From Bacillota bacterium (GTDB lineage: Bacteria > Bacillota > Clostridia > Oscillospirales > Ruminococcaceae), in NCBI GenBank assembly GCA_023415575.1, contig JAEZKF010000040.1, forward strand, positions 3,894 to 67,893: 64,000 bases of DNA. The letters are read 5' to 3'. The notes beneath the pieces are model-generated. The model saw only the letters and a list, made by a program, of their open reading frames with translations. It was not told the DNA's origin and made no database searches. Positions 1 through 8,077 of this stretch are shown here, in pieces. Every line of letters starts with the position of its first letter. The first letter of the stretch is position 1. The position numbers and the translations under genes were made by a program.

Positions 1-1166
1 AGGTACTCGAGCGAAGCACCGCCGCCGGTGGAGATGTGGCTGACCTTATCGGCAAAGCCAAACTGGATAACTGCAGCTGCACTGTCGCCGCCGCCGATAA
101 CGGTGATGGCATCGGTGTTAGCAAGTGCCTGTGCAACCGCCTTGGTGCCGCTTGCAAGCACGGGGTTCTCGAACACGCCCATCGGGCCGTTCCATACAAC
201 CGTCTTTGCATCCTTAACGGCATCCGCAAACAGCTTCTCGGTCTCGGGACCGATGTCGAGGCCCATGAGGTCTGCGGGGATTGCGTCGCTCTTTACAACA
301 ACGTAGTCCACCTTTGCATCAATGGGTTCGGGGAATGCGGTAACAGCCTTAGTATCTACGGGCAGAAGCAGCTTGACGCCCTTCTCCTCTGCCTTCTTAA
401 GCATATCCTTGCAGTACTCAACCTTCTCGTTATCCACGAGCGACTGGCCAACCTCATAGCCCTTAGCCTTGAGGAAGGTGTAAGCCATACCGCCGCCGAT
501 GATCAGAACGTCAACCTTGTTAAGCAGGTTTTCGATTACACCCAGCTTATCTGCAACCTTCGCACCGCCGAGGATAGCCACAAAGGGACGCTTGGGATCT
601 TCTACCGCGTTGCCGAGGAAGTCGATCTCCTTGCCCATCAGGTAGCCTACAGCAGTATCCTTGATGTAGTCGGTTACGCCGGCGGTGGAGCAGTGTGCTC
701 TGTGGGCGGAGCCGAACGCATCGTTAACATACGCATCCGCGAGGGAGGCGAGGTCTTTGCTAAACTCGGGGAGGTTCTTGGTCTCTTCTTTTCTAAAACG
801 GGTGTTCTGCAGAAGAACAACATCGCCGTCCTTCATAGCGGCTACTGCCTTCTTTGCATTCTCGCCAACTACGTTGTCATCGTTTGCAAACACAACATCC
901 TTGCCGAGCAGTTCGGAAAGGCGCTTTGCTACGGGTGCAAGGGAGAACTTCTCCTCCGGACCGTTCTTGGGCTTGCCGAGGTGCGAGCAGAGGATTACCT
1001 TTGCACCGTCGTTTATCAACTTCTTGATGGTGGGCAGCGCAGCCACAATACGGTTATCGTTTGTGATAACGCCTTCCTTCAAGGGTACGTTGAAGTCACA
1101 GCGCACAAGTACGCGCTTTCCGCCATAATTGCTGTCATCAACGGTTTTTTTGTTCAGCAGACTCAT
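1..1166 (-). CDS. pgk: Phosphoglycerate kinase (C-terminus cut by window edge)
   Basis: Makes ATP in glycolysis by moving the acyl phosphate of 1,3-bisphosphoglycerate to ADP; cytosolic. Read from 1166 leftward, the protein starts MSLLNKKTVDD and carries the family signature RVLVRCDFNVPL near residue 20, the HLGRP-like stretch SHLGKPK, and near the end VVWNGPMGVFE and a GGGDS loop that binds nucleotide. About 388 residues are visible and no stop is reached, so only the last few residues (of about 395-400) lie outside. The start ATG (1164-1166) has an AAAGGAT ribosome site. The opposite strand also has a long open frame, which is a shadow. Certain as to family. Confidence 0.97.
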   Translation of the reverse strand, partial: MSLLNKKTVDDSNYGGKRVLVRCDFNVPLKEGVITNDNRIVAALPTIKKLINDGAKVILCSHLGKPKNGPEEKFSLAPVAKRLSELLGKDVVFANDDNVVGENAKKAVAAMKDGDVVLLQNTRFRKEETKNLPEFSKDLASLADAYVNDAFGSAHRAHCSTAGVTDYIKDTAVGYLMGKEIDFLGNAVEDPKRPFVAILGGAKVADKLGVIENLLNKVDVLIIGGGMAYTFLKAKGYEVGQSLVDNEKVEYCKDMLKKAEEKGVKLLLPVDTKAVTAFPEPIDAKVDYVVVKSDAIPADLMGLDIGPETEKLFADAVKDAKTVVWNGPMGVFENPVLASGTKAVAQALANTDAITVIGGGDSAAAVIQFGFADKVSHISTGGGASLEY

Positions 1167-1255
1167 TGTATGCAAGTCATCCTTTCATATGTTGTGCCGG
1201 CGATGACCCGACACCCGAAATTGTTGTTAAAGTATAAACAATCTAACCGCTCTTT

Positions 1256-1284
1256 ATTGTAGTACAAACAACCGTTGTTTTCAA
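1256..1284 (-). promoter_or_regulatory. Promoter of pgk
   Basis: On the minus strand TTGAAA (1279-1284) is separated by 17 bases from TACAAT (1256-1261), a good vegetative sigma-A promoter. It lies about 90 bases upstream of the pgk start, leaving a short leader in which I see no riboswitch. Confidence 0.6.
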
Positions 1285-1363
1285 GGGGATTTGACGGTGT
1301 TTTGGCATTTTTTTGTGCTGTAATGCAAGCGACACCTCTATTATGCCCTTTTTTTGTATGGAA

Positions 1364-1400
1364 TGCAGTATTCCGATTTCAAATACCTGAGAATACTGCA
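1364..1400 (-). terminator. Hairpin after the oligopeptide-binding protein gene
   Basis: TGCAGTATTC (1364-1373) and GAATACTGCA (1391-1400) form a 10-bp perfect stem directly beyond the stop codon of the minus-strand gene. The loop is 17 nt and no U-run follows immediately, so termination strength is uncertain; it may instead stabilise the mRNA 3' end. Confidence 0.4.
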
Positions 1401-1401
1401 G

Positions 1402-3009
1402 TTATTTTTCAACAATGGTGGCATATTTAAAGTACAAGCCGCCGCCAAAGGGCGAGATAACGATGTCGCGCGCATTCTTTGAGATGGCATAGAAGCTCGT
1501 CTGATAGGCAAAGGGAATCAGCACCCCTTGCTCGATGAGCATCTGCTCCGCCTCAATCAGGCGGGCAGTTGCCTCTTCCTGAGTTGAAGCCATGGTCGCG
1601 GCGGACATCAGCTCGTCGTAGCGCTCGTTGCTATAGCCTGTGATGTTCTTGGGCGAATCGGACACAAACTGCGACAGCATCTCGCTGACGTTGTCCGAGT
1701 CGGGGCGGAAGGAAAGAAGGGCTATTTGATAGGCCCCGTTTTTGACAGCGCGCTGAATGTCGGCTTGGCTCTTGCGCTCAAGGCTCACAAAGGTGGAGAG
1801 GTCATCCTGCCAGGTCTGCTGCACAAACTGCATCAAAAAGCCGAAGATCTCCTCCTGCGGGCACAATACCGTAACCGAGGGGAGCTTTTTAAGCTCCAGC
1901 TCCTCAAGCGCACGGGCAAAAAGGCCTTGGGCAGTTTGGGGGTTGTATGTTAAGGTAAAGTCCAGTCCCGCATACTGCCGGTAGGGCTGTGTGCCGGTGA
2001 CGATGACAGGCGGCACAAACGCCCCCGCTTTTTTGAGCCAGATGGGGAACTGATTGATGTAGGATGCATTAGTAAAGGAATGCGCAAAAGCAAGCCGGAG
2101 GTTTTGGTTTGCAAACAGGGGGTCGTTTGTGTTGAGCACCAAAACCCAGGTCGTATCCTGAAACTGCTTGTAGCCGTATCCGTCTGCAACCAGTGCCTCA
2201 ATGCGGTCGCCTGAGACGCTCATAACGTCCGTGGTACCCTCTAAGAAGCGGTCTGTACTTTCTGCCTGGGTTGCACCCGGGTAGAGGACTACGCGGGAGG
2301 CATTTACCTCCTCGGCGCGGTGATATTTTTGGTTCCTTTTGAGTGTTAAGGACTCCCCTTCCTTCCAAGACGAGAGCACAAAGGGGCCGTTAAAGGCCAT
2401 GTTTTTTATGTTGGTGCCGTACTTGCCCTTGGTTTCGGTAAAGAAGGCGGGATTACAGGGCATGGCGGGTGTTGTGGCGGTCAGGGCTAAAAATCCGTCA
2501 AAGGGGTAGCTGAGTTCGACCGTCAGTTCGTAGGTCTTGCTTGCGTATACCCCGAGTGCCTCCTTTGGCTTTTCTCCCGACACCACGGCATCTGCGTTCT
2601 TTAGGCACATAAACTCCTTGATATAGGGAGATGCGGTACTTGAGTCAAAGATGCGCTGGAAGGCAAACACAAAGTCATGGGCGGTAACGGGGGCGTACAC
2701 CTCGCCCTTGTGCACCCACTGGGCGTTTTCGTCTAAGGTGAACACATAGGTCATGCCGTCGTCCGATACGCTATAGGACAATGCCGCGCCCATCGTAAGC
2801 CCGCCGTTTTGGTCGTAGCTCATCAAGCCCTCCATCGTGTTTTGCAGCACCAAAAGCGATGCGCTGTCGGTGGCAAGCTGAGGGTCAAGGTTTTTGGGTT
2901 CCTGCGCAATGTCGTAGGCAAAGGCGGTCTCCTCTCCCCCGCTGCATGCGCACAGCAAAAACATCAGAACCAAAGTGAGCAAGCCTGCCGATATGCGTTT
3001 GATAATCAC
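1402..3009 (-). CDS. ABC transporter substrate-binding lipoprotein, oligopeptide (OppA/SBP_bac_5) family
   Basis: Extracellular lipid-anchored receptor that delivers peptides (or nickel or another ligand used by this family) to an Opp/Dpp-type ABC importer. Residues 1-23 are a lipoprotein signal peptide with the lipobox LLCA-C, acylated Cys being about residue 22. The rest is a family-5 binding protein: AYDIAQEPKNLDPQLA at the mature N-terminus, the hallmark region around YVFTLDENAQWVHKGEVYAPVTA, and an SP-x-S-ENIT-like C-terminal half. At 535 aa the length is normal. The start is GTG (3007-3009) with GGGGGCG upstream. No permease or ATPase gene is adjacent, so it is an orphan receptor here; the ligand cannot be told from sequence. 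Confidence 0.88.
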   Translation of the reverse strand: MIIKRISAGLLTLVLMFLLCACSGGEETAFAYDIAQEPKNLDPQLATDSASLLVLQNTMEGLMSYDQNGGLTMGAALSYSVSDDGMTYVFTLDENAQWVHKGEVYAPVTAHDFVFAFQRIFDSSTASPYIKEFMCLKNADAVVSGEKPKEALGVYASKTYELTVELSYPFDGFLALTATTPAMPCNPAFFTETKGKYGTNIKNMAFNGPFVLSSWKEGESLTLKRNQKYHRAEEVNASRVVLYPGATQAESTDRFLEGTTDVMSVSGDRIEALVADGYGYKQFQDTTWVLVLNTNDPLFANQNLRLAFAHSFTNASYINQFPIWLKKAGAFVPPVIVTGTQPYRQYAGLDFTLTYNPQTAQGLFARALEELELKKLPSVTVLCPQEEIFGFLMQFVQQTWQDDLSTFVSLERKSQADIQRAVKNGAYQIALLSFRPDSDNVSEMLSQFVSDSPKNITGYSNERYDELMSAATMASTQEEATARLIEAEQMLIEQGVLIPFAYQTSFYAISKNARDIVISPFGGGLYFKYATIVEK

Positions 3010-3276
3010 TTAAAAATCGCCCCCACAACCTGTGTCAAACCAATAACCAGTGTCTATAATGGAATAAGTATCAAAATGGCTTTAGTTGTTTAGATTTTAT
3101 CACGATTGCAGATAATATTTATGACTATTTTGTAAATGCCCGTCGCTTTTGTAAGGTTGATTTTGCCTATGACCGGCTTAAGGCTCAAAAGTGTTGATGT
3201 GTATGCTTTTTTCCTTCTAAAAAACGCTTTTACGATTTGCAGTAAAAAACTTTTGCACTTTACAGCGTAAAAACAG

Positions 3277-3305
3277 TTGACAAACAAATGCAGAAACGAT
3301 ATACT
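3277..3305 (+). promoter_or_regulatory. Promoter of the aro/pheA operon
   Basis: Consensus sigma-A promoter: TTGACA (3277-3282), 17-base spacer, TATACT (3300-3305). Transcription should begin near 3312, about 30 nt before the leader peptide start and about 270 nt before aroF. Confidence 0.8.
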
Positions 3306-3341
3306 TAGACAAAACTTGGGGAAAGGGGTTTGCACAAGCGG

Positions 3342-3458
3342 ATGGCGCAGTTGTTTGCAGCAGTAGCATCTCGATTTTTTAGCTTGGGCTATTATTTTAG
3401 CGCAGGTCTATTTTGCTGCACCAAAACATCATGCCGCCCACTCGTACCGCAAGCCTGA
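3342..3458 (+). CDS. Phe/Tyr-rich leader peptide of the aro operon (putative attenuator peptide)
   Basis: A 38-codon frame, too short for normal gene calling, begins at ATG 3342 and ends at TGA 3456-3458. A GAAAGGGG ribosome site lies 12-13 nt upstream. The peptide holds Phe5, Phe12-Phe13, Tyr17-Tyr18-Phe19 and Phe24: six Phe/Tyr in a 13-residue core plus Phe5. It lies between a consensus promoter and an intrinsic terminator, in front of genes for the common aromatic pathway and prephenate dehydratase. This is the layout of a pheL/trpL-type leader, in which ribosome stalling on scarce Phe- or Tyr-tRNA allows read-through. The sequence shows the frame and hairpins; the regulatory role is inference. 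A TTG at 3330 is too close to the ribosome site to be the start. Confidence 0.7.
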   Translation: MAQLFAAVASRFFSLGYYFSAGLFCCTKTSCRPLVPQA

Positions 3459-3488
3459 TTAATCGCGGTAGCAAATGGCAAAAACTAG

Positions 3489-3524
3489 GGCTGATGCTTT
3501 GAGTGAGGCATCAGCCCTTTTTTG
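3489..3524 (+). terminator. Attenuator terminator upstream of aroF
   Basis: GGGCTGATGC (3489-3498) pairs with GCATCAGCCC (3509-3518) around a 10-nt loop, followed by six T residues: a complete intrinsic terminator 59 bases before the aroF start. A competing pairing exists: CATCA (3427-3431) plus GCCC (3436-3439) can pair with GGGCTGATG (3489-3497) across a 4-nt bulge and would disrupt the terminator. A further small stem TACCGC (3445-3450)/GCGGTA (3464-3469) spans the leader stop codon. Confidence 0.75.
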
Positions 3525-3582
3525 ATTCATCTGCTCTTATACTGGATTGATAGCGCCGCTTTGCGGCAAGATGGAGGTAAAT

Positions 3583-4596
3583 ATGATTGTACTTGTCAAG
3601 CAAGGTACCAAACAGGAAGAATTGCAAAATCTGATTAGACAACTGGAGGGCTATGGGGTTCAGGTTCACCCCGTAGTCGGCGTGCAGACTACGATTTTAG
3701 GTCTTGTAGGCGATACCTCGGCAGTAGATATCGACCGCATCTCGTCGATTGACATCGTAGACAGTGTCAAGCGCATCCAGGAGCCATATAAAAACGCAAA
3801 CCGCAAGTTCCATCCCATAGACACGGTGGTGGAAGTGGCAGGGCGAAAGCTCGGCGGCGGGCATTTTCAGGTGATTGCCGGCCCCTGCTCGGTGGAATGT
3901 GAGGAGCAAATTACCGAGGTGGCCCATCGCGTTAAGAAAGCGGGCGCAAACCTTTTGCGCGGCGGCGCCTTCAAGCCCCGCACCTCCCCCTACTCCTTCC
4001 AGGGCCTGCGGGCGGAGGGCATCGAGCTGCTGGAGCAGGCCCGCGCCACAACAGGGCTGCCCATTGTCACCGAAATTATGAGCGTTGCCCACCTTGACCT
4101 GTTTGAAAGCGTGGATATCATTCAGGTGGGCGCGAGGAATATGCAGAACTTCGAGCTTCTTAAGGAGCTTGGGCATGTCAACAAGCCCATTCTGCTCAAG
4201 CGCGGGCTTGCAAACACCATCGAGGAGCTGTTGATGAGTGCCGAATACATCATGGCTGGCGGAAACAGTCAGGTCATTTTGTGCGAGCGCGGCATCCGCA
4301 CCTTTGAGACCGAGACCCGCAACACGCTTGATATCTCGGCTATCCCCATCCTAAAGAAGAAGTCCCACCTGCCTGTGGTGGTTGATCCGAGCCATGCGGC
4401 AGGCCTGACTTGGCTGGTTGAACCACTCTCCCTCGCGGCGATTGCGGCGGGCGCGGACGGACTGATTATCGAGGTGCACAACAACCCCGAAAAGGCCCTG
4501 TCGGACGGTGCCCAGTCCCTTACCCCCAACCAATTTGATGCTGTGATGGAGAAGATTAAAAACGCAGTGCCGTTCTTCGGCAAGACCATATCGTAG
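3583..4596 (+). CDS. aroF: 3-deoxy-7-phosphoheptulonate (DAHP) synthase, type I-beta with N-terminal regulatory domain
   Basis: First step of the shikimate pathway: condenses phosphoenolpyruvate with erythrose-4-phosphate; cytosolic. Residues 1-70 form the ferredoxin-like domain (MIVLVKQGT...) that in the Thermotoga-type enzymes mediates feedback by Tyr or Phe. The TIM barrel follows, with AGPCSVE, the FKPRTSPYSFQG signature, GARNMQNFELLKELG, PILLKRG and VDPSHAAG, all conserved active-site blocks. I chose ATG 3583 because GGAGG lies 5 bases upstream; an upstream TTG at 3547 adds 12 unlikely residues. 337 aa, the usual length. It is the first gene after the Phe/Tyr leader and attenuator, and gene order gives co-transcription with aroB, aroA, aroC and pheA. 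Confidence 0.96.
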   Translation: MIVLVKQGTKQEELQNLIRQLEGYGVQVHPVVGVQTTILGLVGDTSAVDIDRISSIDIVDSVKRIQEPYKNANRKFHPIDTVVEVAGRKLGGGHFQVIAGPCSVECEEQITEVAHRVKKAGANLLRGGAFKPRTSPYSFQGLRAEGIELLEQARATTGLPIVTEIMSVAHLDLFESVDIIQVGARNMQNFELLKELGHVNKPILLKRGLANTIEELLMSAEYIMAGGNSQVILCERGIRTFETETRNTLDISAIPILKKKSHLPVVVDPSHAAGLTWLVEPLSLAAIAAGADGLIIEVHNNPEKALSDGAQSLTPNQFDAVMEKIKNAVPFFGKTIS

Positions 4597-4612
4597 ATTG
4601 CGGGGAACTCGT

Positions 4613-5665
4613 ATGGAGACAAACAGGATACAGGTTAACACCGGCAGGCCCTACAGCGTCGTTGTAGGCAGCGGACTGCTTTCGTCCTGCGGCGAGTATG
4701 TGCGCGCAGTTTCAAAGGCGAAAGTTGCCGCCATTGTCACCGATGACAACGTTGCCCCCTTGTATGCGCAGACGGTGGAGGACTCTTTGCGCGCGCAGGG
4801 GTTTGAAACTGCTATGTATATCATCCCCCACGGCGAGCAGAGCAAATGCCTTGACTCGCTCGGCAAGCTGTACTCCTTCTTTTCGCAGGCAGGCCTTACC
4901 CGCTCGGACGTAATCATCGCGCTCGGGGGCGGGGTGGTGGGTGACCTTGCAGGCTTTGCCGCCGCCACCTACCTGCGCGGAGTGCGCTATGTGCAGATAC
5001 CAACGACCCTACTTGCCCAGGTGGATTCCTCGGTGGGCGGCAAGACCGCCGTCGACATCCCAGAGGGCAAGAACCTAGCGGGCGCGTTTTGGCAGCCGTC
5101 GCTTGTACTTTGCGATGTCGACACCCTCAAAACCCTTCCGCCCGAGACCTTTTCGGACGGCGCTGCCGAGGTTGTCAAATACGGCGCTATATGGGACGGC
5201 GGCCTGTTTGAACGTCTGTGCGGCGGGGCACTTGAAACCGACACCGCCGCAATCATCGCCCGCTGTATCGAAATCAAGCGCGATGTGGTGGAAAAGGACG
5301 AGTTTGACACCGGTGTGCGCGCGCTGCTGAACTTCGGTCACACGTTAGGCCACGCCATTGAGCGCGAGAGCGGGTACACCGTCCCCCACGGCAGGGCAGT
5401 AGCCGTCGGCATGGTGCTTTTAACACAGGCTGCAGAAAGAAACGGTCTGACAAAACAGGGCTGTACTGACCGCATCGCTGCGTGTCTTACGCGATATGGC
5501 CTACCCACAAGCTGTGACTATTCCCTAGAAAAGCTCTACCCCCACTGCTTAAGCGACAAAAAGCGTGAGGGGTCTGATATTACGCTGGTGCTGCTGAAAG
5601 AAATCGGCACCGCATACACCCACCGAATCTCCACAAAGGCGTTTTACTCCCTGCTTGGATTGTAA
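4613..5665 (+). CDS. aroB: 3-dehydroquinate synthase
   Basis: Second step of the shikimate pathway: NAD- and metal-dependent cyclisation of DAHP to 3-dehydroquinate. 350 aa. Visible motifs are the NAD-binding IALGGGVVGDLAGFAAATYLRG, the IPTTLLAQVDSSVGGKTAVD block, the metal ligands in AAEVVKYG and NFGHTLGHAIE, and HG(R)AVAVGM. ATG 4613 is preferred because GCGGGGA sits just upstream; the TTG at 4598 lies inside that site. The gene starts 16 bases after the aroF stop, so coupling is likely. Family certain. Confidence 0.97.
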   Translation: METNRIQVNTGRPYSVVVGSGLLSSCGEYVRAVSKAKVAAIVTDDNVAPLYAQTVEDSLRAQGFETAMYIIPHGEQSKCLDSLGKLYSFFSQAGLTRSDVIIALGGGVVGDLAGFAAATYLRGVRYVQIPTTLLAQVDSSVGGKTAVDIPEGKNLAGAFWQPSLVLCDVDTLKTLPPETFSDGAAEVVKYGAIWDGGLFERLCGGALETDTAAIIARCIEIKRDVVEKDEFDTGVRALLNFGHTLGHAIERESGYTVPHGRAVAVGMVLLTQAAERNGLTKQGCTDRIAACLTRYGLPTSCDYSLEKLYPHCLSDKKREGSDITLVLLKEIGTAYTHRISTKAFYSLLGL

Positions 5666-5699
5666 CGGTCACTAGGCCGCAGAAAGGATTTGATGGATT

Positions 5700-6965
5700 A
5701 TGGACATCCGTGTTTACCCCGCAGCGCTTGCGGGAAGCTTTAGCCCGCCCGCGTCAAAGTCGGCATCCCACCGCGCTGTAATTGCCGCTGCCCTCTCAAA
5801 AGGGGTCAGCCATATTGATAGCCTTGCGCGCAACGAAGACATCGTCGCCACCATGAACGCGATGGCTGCGCTCGGCGCGCATATCGAGCAAGCAGAGCAC
5901 ACAACGACTGTGTGCGGGATAGTCTCCCCCGAAAAGACCGTCGACATCCGGTGCGGGGAAAGTGGATCTACCCTGCGCTTTCTTTTGCCGGTTGCCGCAG
6001 CGCTTGGGGCGAATGCCACCTTTTACGGCGAGGGACGGCTGCCCAGCCGCCCGATTGACATGCTGCTTAAGGAACTGCGTAAAAACGGCATCACCGACGA
6101 TTATGAAGGCACCATGCCCTTTACCATACGCGGACAACTGCGGGGCGGCCGATACGAAATAGAGGGTTCGGTAAGCTCCCAGTTTGTGACGGGCCTGATG
6201 CTTGCCCTGCCCCTGTGCGAGGAGGACAGCCAGATTGTCCTGCGCGGGAGACTTGAATCCCGCCCCTATGTGGAAATGACGGTTGCCATGCTGCGCCGGT
6301 TCGGCATTACGATTACCGAAACCCAGACGGGCTACCTGATTCCGGGCGGGCAGACCTATAAGCCCTGCGATATTACTGTCGAAGGTGACTGGTCGGGCGC
6401 TGCCTTCTTTCTAGCGGCGGGTGCTGTAAACGGCAAGGTAACCTGCACAGGGATTGATGAAGCATCCGCGCAGGGGGACAAGGCCATCACCGACCTGCTA
6501 AAAGACTTTGGTGCGGTGGTTGAACACAATGGTGACAGCGTGACTGTCAGCCATGCGCCGCTTCGGGCAATCGAAATAGACGCGACCGATATCCCCGACC
6601 TTGTGCCCGTCCTCGCCGTAACCGCCGCGTTTGCCAAGGGTGATACATTAATAACCGGGGCAAAGAGGCTGCGCATTAAGGAGTCCGACCGGCTGGCTAC
6701 AATCGAGCAGATGCTTACCGGCATCGGCGGGCGGGTCACCCAGACCGAGGACGGACTTGTTATTCACGGCGAAGCCCCGCTTACAGGCGGCGAGGCAGAC
6801 AGCTTCGGCGACCACCGCATCGCCATGGCGGCTGCAGTGGCGGCACTCGGATGCGAAGGCCCTGTTGTGATACACGGGGCGGAATGTGTGCGCAAATCCT
6901 ACCCGGAGTTCTTTAAACACCTTAAGGCGTTAGGAGGAAGATTCGATGAGCTCGGTATGGGGTGA
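5700..6965 (+). CDS. aroA: 5-enolpyruvylshikimate-3-phosphate (EPSP) synthase
   Basis: Sixth step of the pathway: transfers enolpyruvyl from PEP to shikimate-3-phosphate. 421 aa, two-domain inside-out barrel. It shows the N-terminal PASKSASHRA lysine motif, the signature CGESGSTLRFLLPVAAALG near residues 80-100, EGRLPSRPI, SQFVTGLMLALPL, and the C-terminal RIKESDRLATI and FGDHRIAMAAAVAAL motifs. The RIKESDR and GSTLR forms are typical of Bacillota enzymes. The 3' end overlaps aroC by 20 bases, which argues for coupled translation. No aroE, aroK or aroQ/D is present in this window, so those steps are encoded elsewhere. Confidence 0.97.
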   Translation: MDIRVYPAALAGSFSPPASKSASHRAVIAAALSKGVSHIDSLARNEDIVATMNAMAALGAHIEQAEHTTTVCGIVSPEKTVDIRCGESGSTLRFLLPVAAALGANATFYGEGRLPSRPIDMLLKELRKNGITDDYEGTMPFTIRGQLRGGRYEIEGSVSSQFVTGLMLALPLCEEDSQIVLRGRLESRPYVEMTVAMLRRFGITITETQTGYLIPGGQTYKPCDITVEGDWSGAAFFLAAGAVNGKVTCTGIDEASAQGDKAITDLLKDFGAVVEHNGDSVTVSHAPLRAIEIDATDIPDLVPVLAVTAAFAKGDTLITGAKRLRIKESDRLATIEQMLTGIGGRVTQTEDGLVIHGEAPLTGGEADSFGDHRIAMAAAVAALGCEGPVVIHGAECVRKSYPEFFKHLKALGGRFDELGMG

Positions 6966-8025
6966 CAGGTTAAAACTTTCGATTTTCGGTGAAAGCCACA
7001 GCGAAGGCATCGGCGTTGTCATAGACGGCTTTCCCGCCGGCGTTAAAATTGATTTTGAACAGGTTCTACGGTTTATGGCCCGGCGAGCTCCGTCCGGACA
7101 AGCGCATGCCACCAAGCGCCGCGAGCCGGATACCCCTGAGGTGCTTTCTGGCATCCGCGACGGTGTGACCTGCGGCACACCCATCTCCTGCGTCATACGC
7201 AATACCGATACCCGCTCTCAGGACTACCAGAACCTTGTCGATGTCCCCCGCCCCGGCCACGCCGACTACACCGGCTCGGTGCGCTACGAAGGCTACAACG
7301 ACCCGCGCGGTGGCGGGCACTTCTCGGGCAGACTCACCGCCCCGCTTGTGTTTGCGGGTGCATTATGCAGCCAATACCTTGCACAAAAGGGCATTACCGT
7401 AGGCGGACATATCGCAGCCATTCACGGTGTTTTGGATACCCCGTTTGACCCCGTCGCGGTGGATGCAAACACCCTGCGCACTGTTACCGCCAAGGCCATG
7501 CCGGTGCTCGATGATAAGGCGGGCGAGCGGATGCTTGTTGAGGTAGAAAAGGCGCGCCTTGACTGCGATTCGGTGGGCGGCATTGTAGAATGCGCTGCAG
7601 TTGGCCTTCCCACAGGGCTTGGCGACCCGATGTTTCATGGTGTTGAGAATGAGATTGCCTCAATTGTGTTCGGCATCCCCGCCGTGCGCGGCATTGAGTT
7701 CGGCGCGGGCTTTGCGGCGAGCGAAATGAAGGGCAGTGAGCACAATGACGTTTACTGCGTCACAGACGGCAAGGTCAAAACCAAGACCAACCGCCACGGC
7801 GGTGTGCTTGGCGGCATTACATCGGGTATGCCGCTCATTATGCGCGTGGCCTTTAAACCTACTGCATCCATCTCGCAACCCCAGCAGTCGGTAAACCTTT
7901 CGACCATGACCGAATGTGAGCTTACGGTGCGCGGCAGACACGACCCCTGCGTTGTGGTGCGGGCTGTACCCTGTGTGGAGGCAGCCGTCATGGTGGCCCT
8001 GACAAACATCCTGTTGAAATACTGA
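6946..8025 (+). CDS. aroC: Chorismate synthase
   Basis: Last common step: FMN-dependent removal of phosphate from EPSP to give chorismate. 359 aa. Signatures are the N-terminal SxWGDRLKLSIFGESH(S)EGIG, RRAPSGQAHATKRREPD, the DPRGGGHFSGRLTAPLVFAGA block and GGVLGGITSGMPL, with RPTAS-like FKPTASISQPQ. ATG 6946 has TAGGAGGA upstream and starts inside the end of aroA. The family needs reduced flavin from a partner reductase, which is not obvious nearby. Confidence 0.97.
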   Translation: MSSVWGDRLKLSIFGESHSEGIGVVIDGFPAGVKIDFEQVLRFMARRAPSGQAHATKRREPDTPEVLSGIRDGVTCGTPISCVIRNTDTRSQDYQNLVDVPRPGHADYTGSVRYEGYNDPRGGGHFSGRLTAPLVFAGALCSQYLAQKGITVGGHIAAIHGVLDTPFDPVAVDANTLRTVTAKAMPVLDDKAGERMLVEVEKARLDCDSVGGIVECAAVGLPTGLGDPMFHGVENEIASIVFGIPAVRGIEFGAGFAASEMKGSEHNDVYCVTDGKVKTKTNRHGGVLGGITSGMPLIMRVAFKPTASISQPQQSVNLSTMTECELTVRGRHDPCVVVRAVPCVEAAVMVALTNILLKY

Positions 8026-8077
8026 TTTTTCGCATAAAATGCGTTTTGCATAAAACCGGAAAGGCATGGTTTTTTCT

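Noticed and set aside
36..1262. A 408-codon plus-strand frame over pgk
   Set aside because: It is the antisense shadow of pgk, whose minus-strand frame has all phosphoglycerate kinase motifs.
3360..3530. A T-box riboswitch before aroF
   Set aside because: GTACCGC (3444-3450) recalls the T-box core, but the required AGGGTGGNACCGCG context and specifier-loop layout are missing. The Phe/Tyr leader frame explains the region better.
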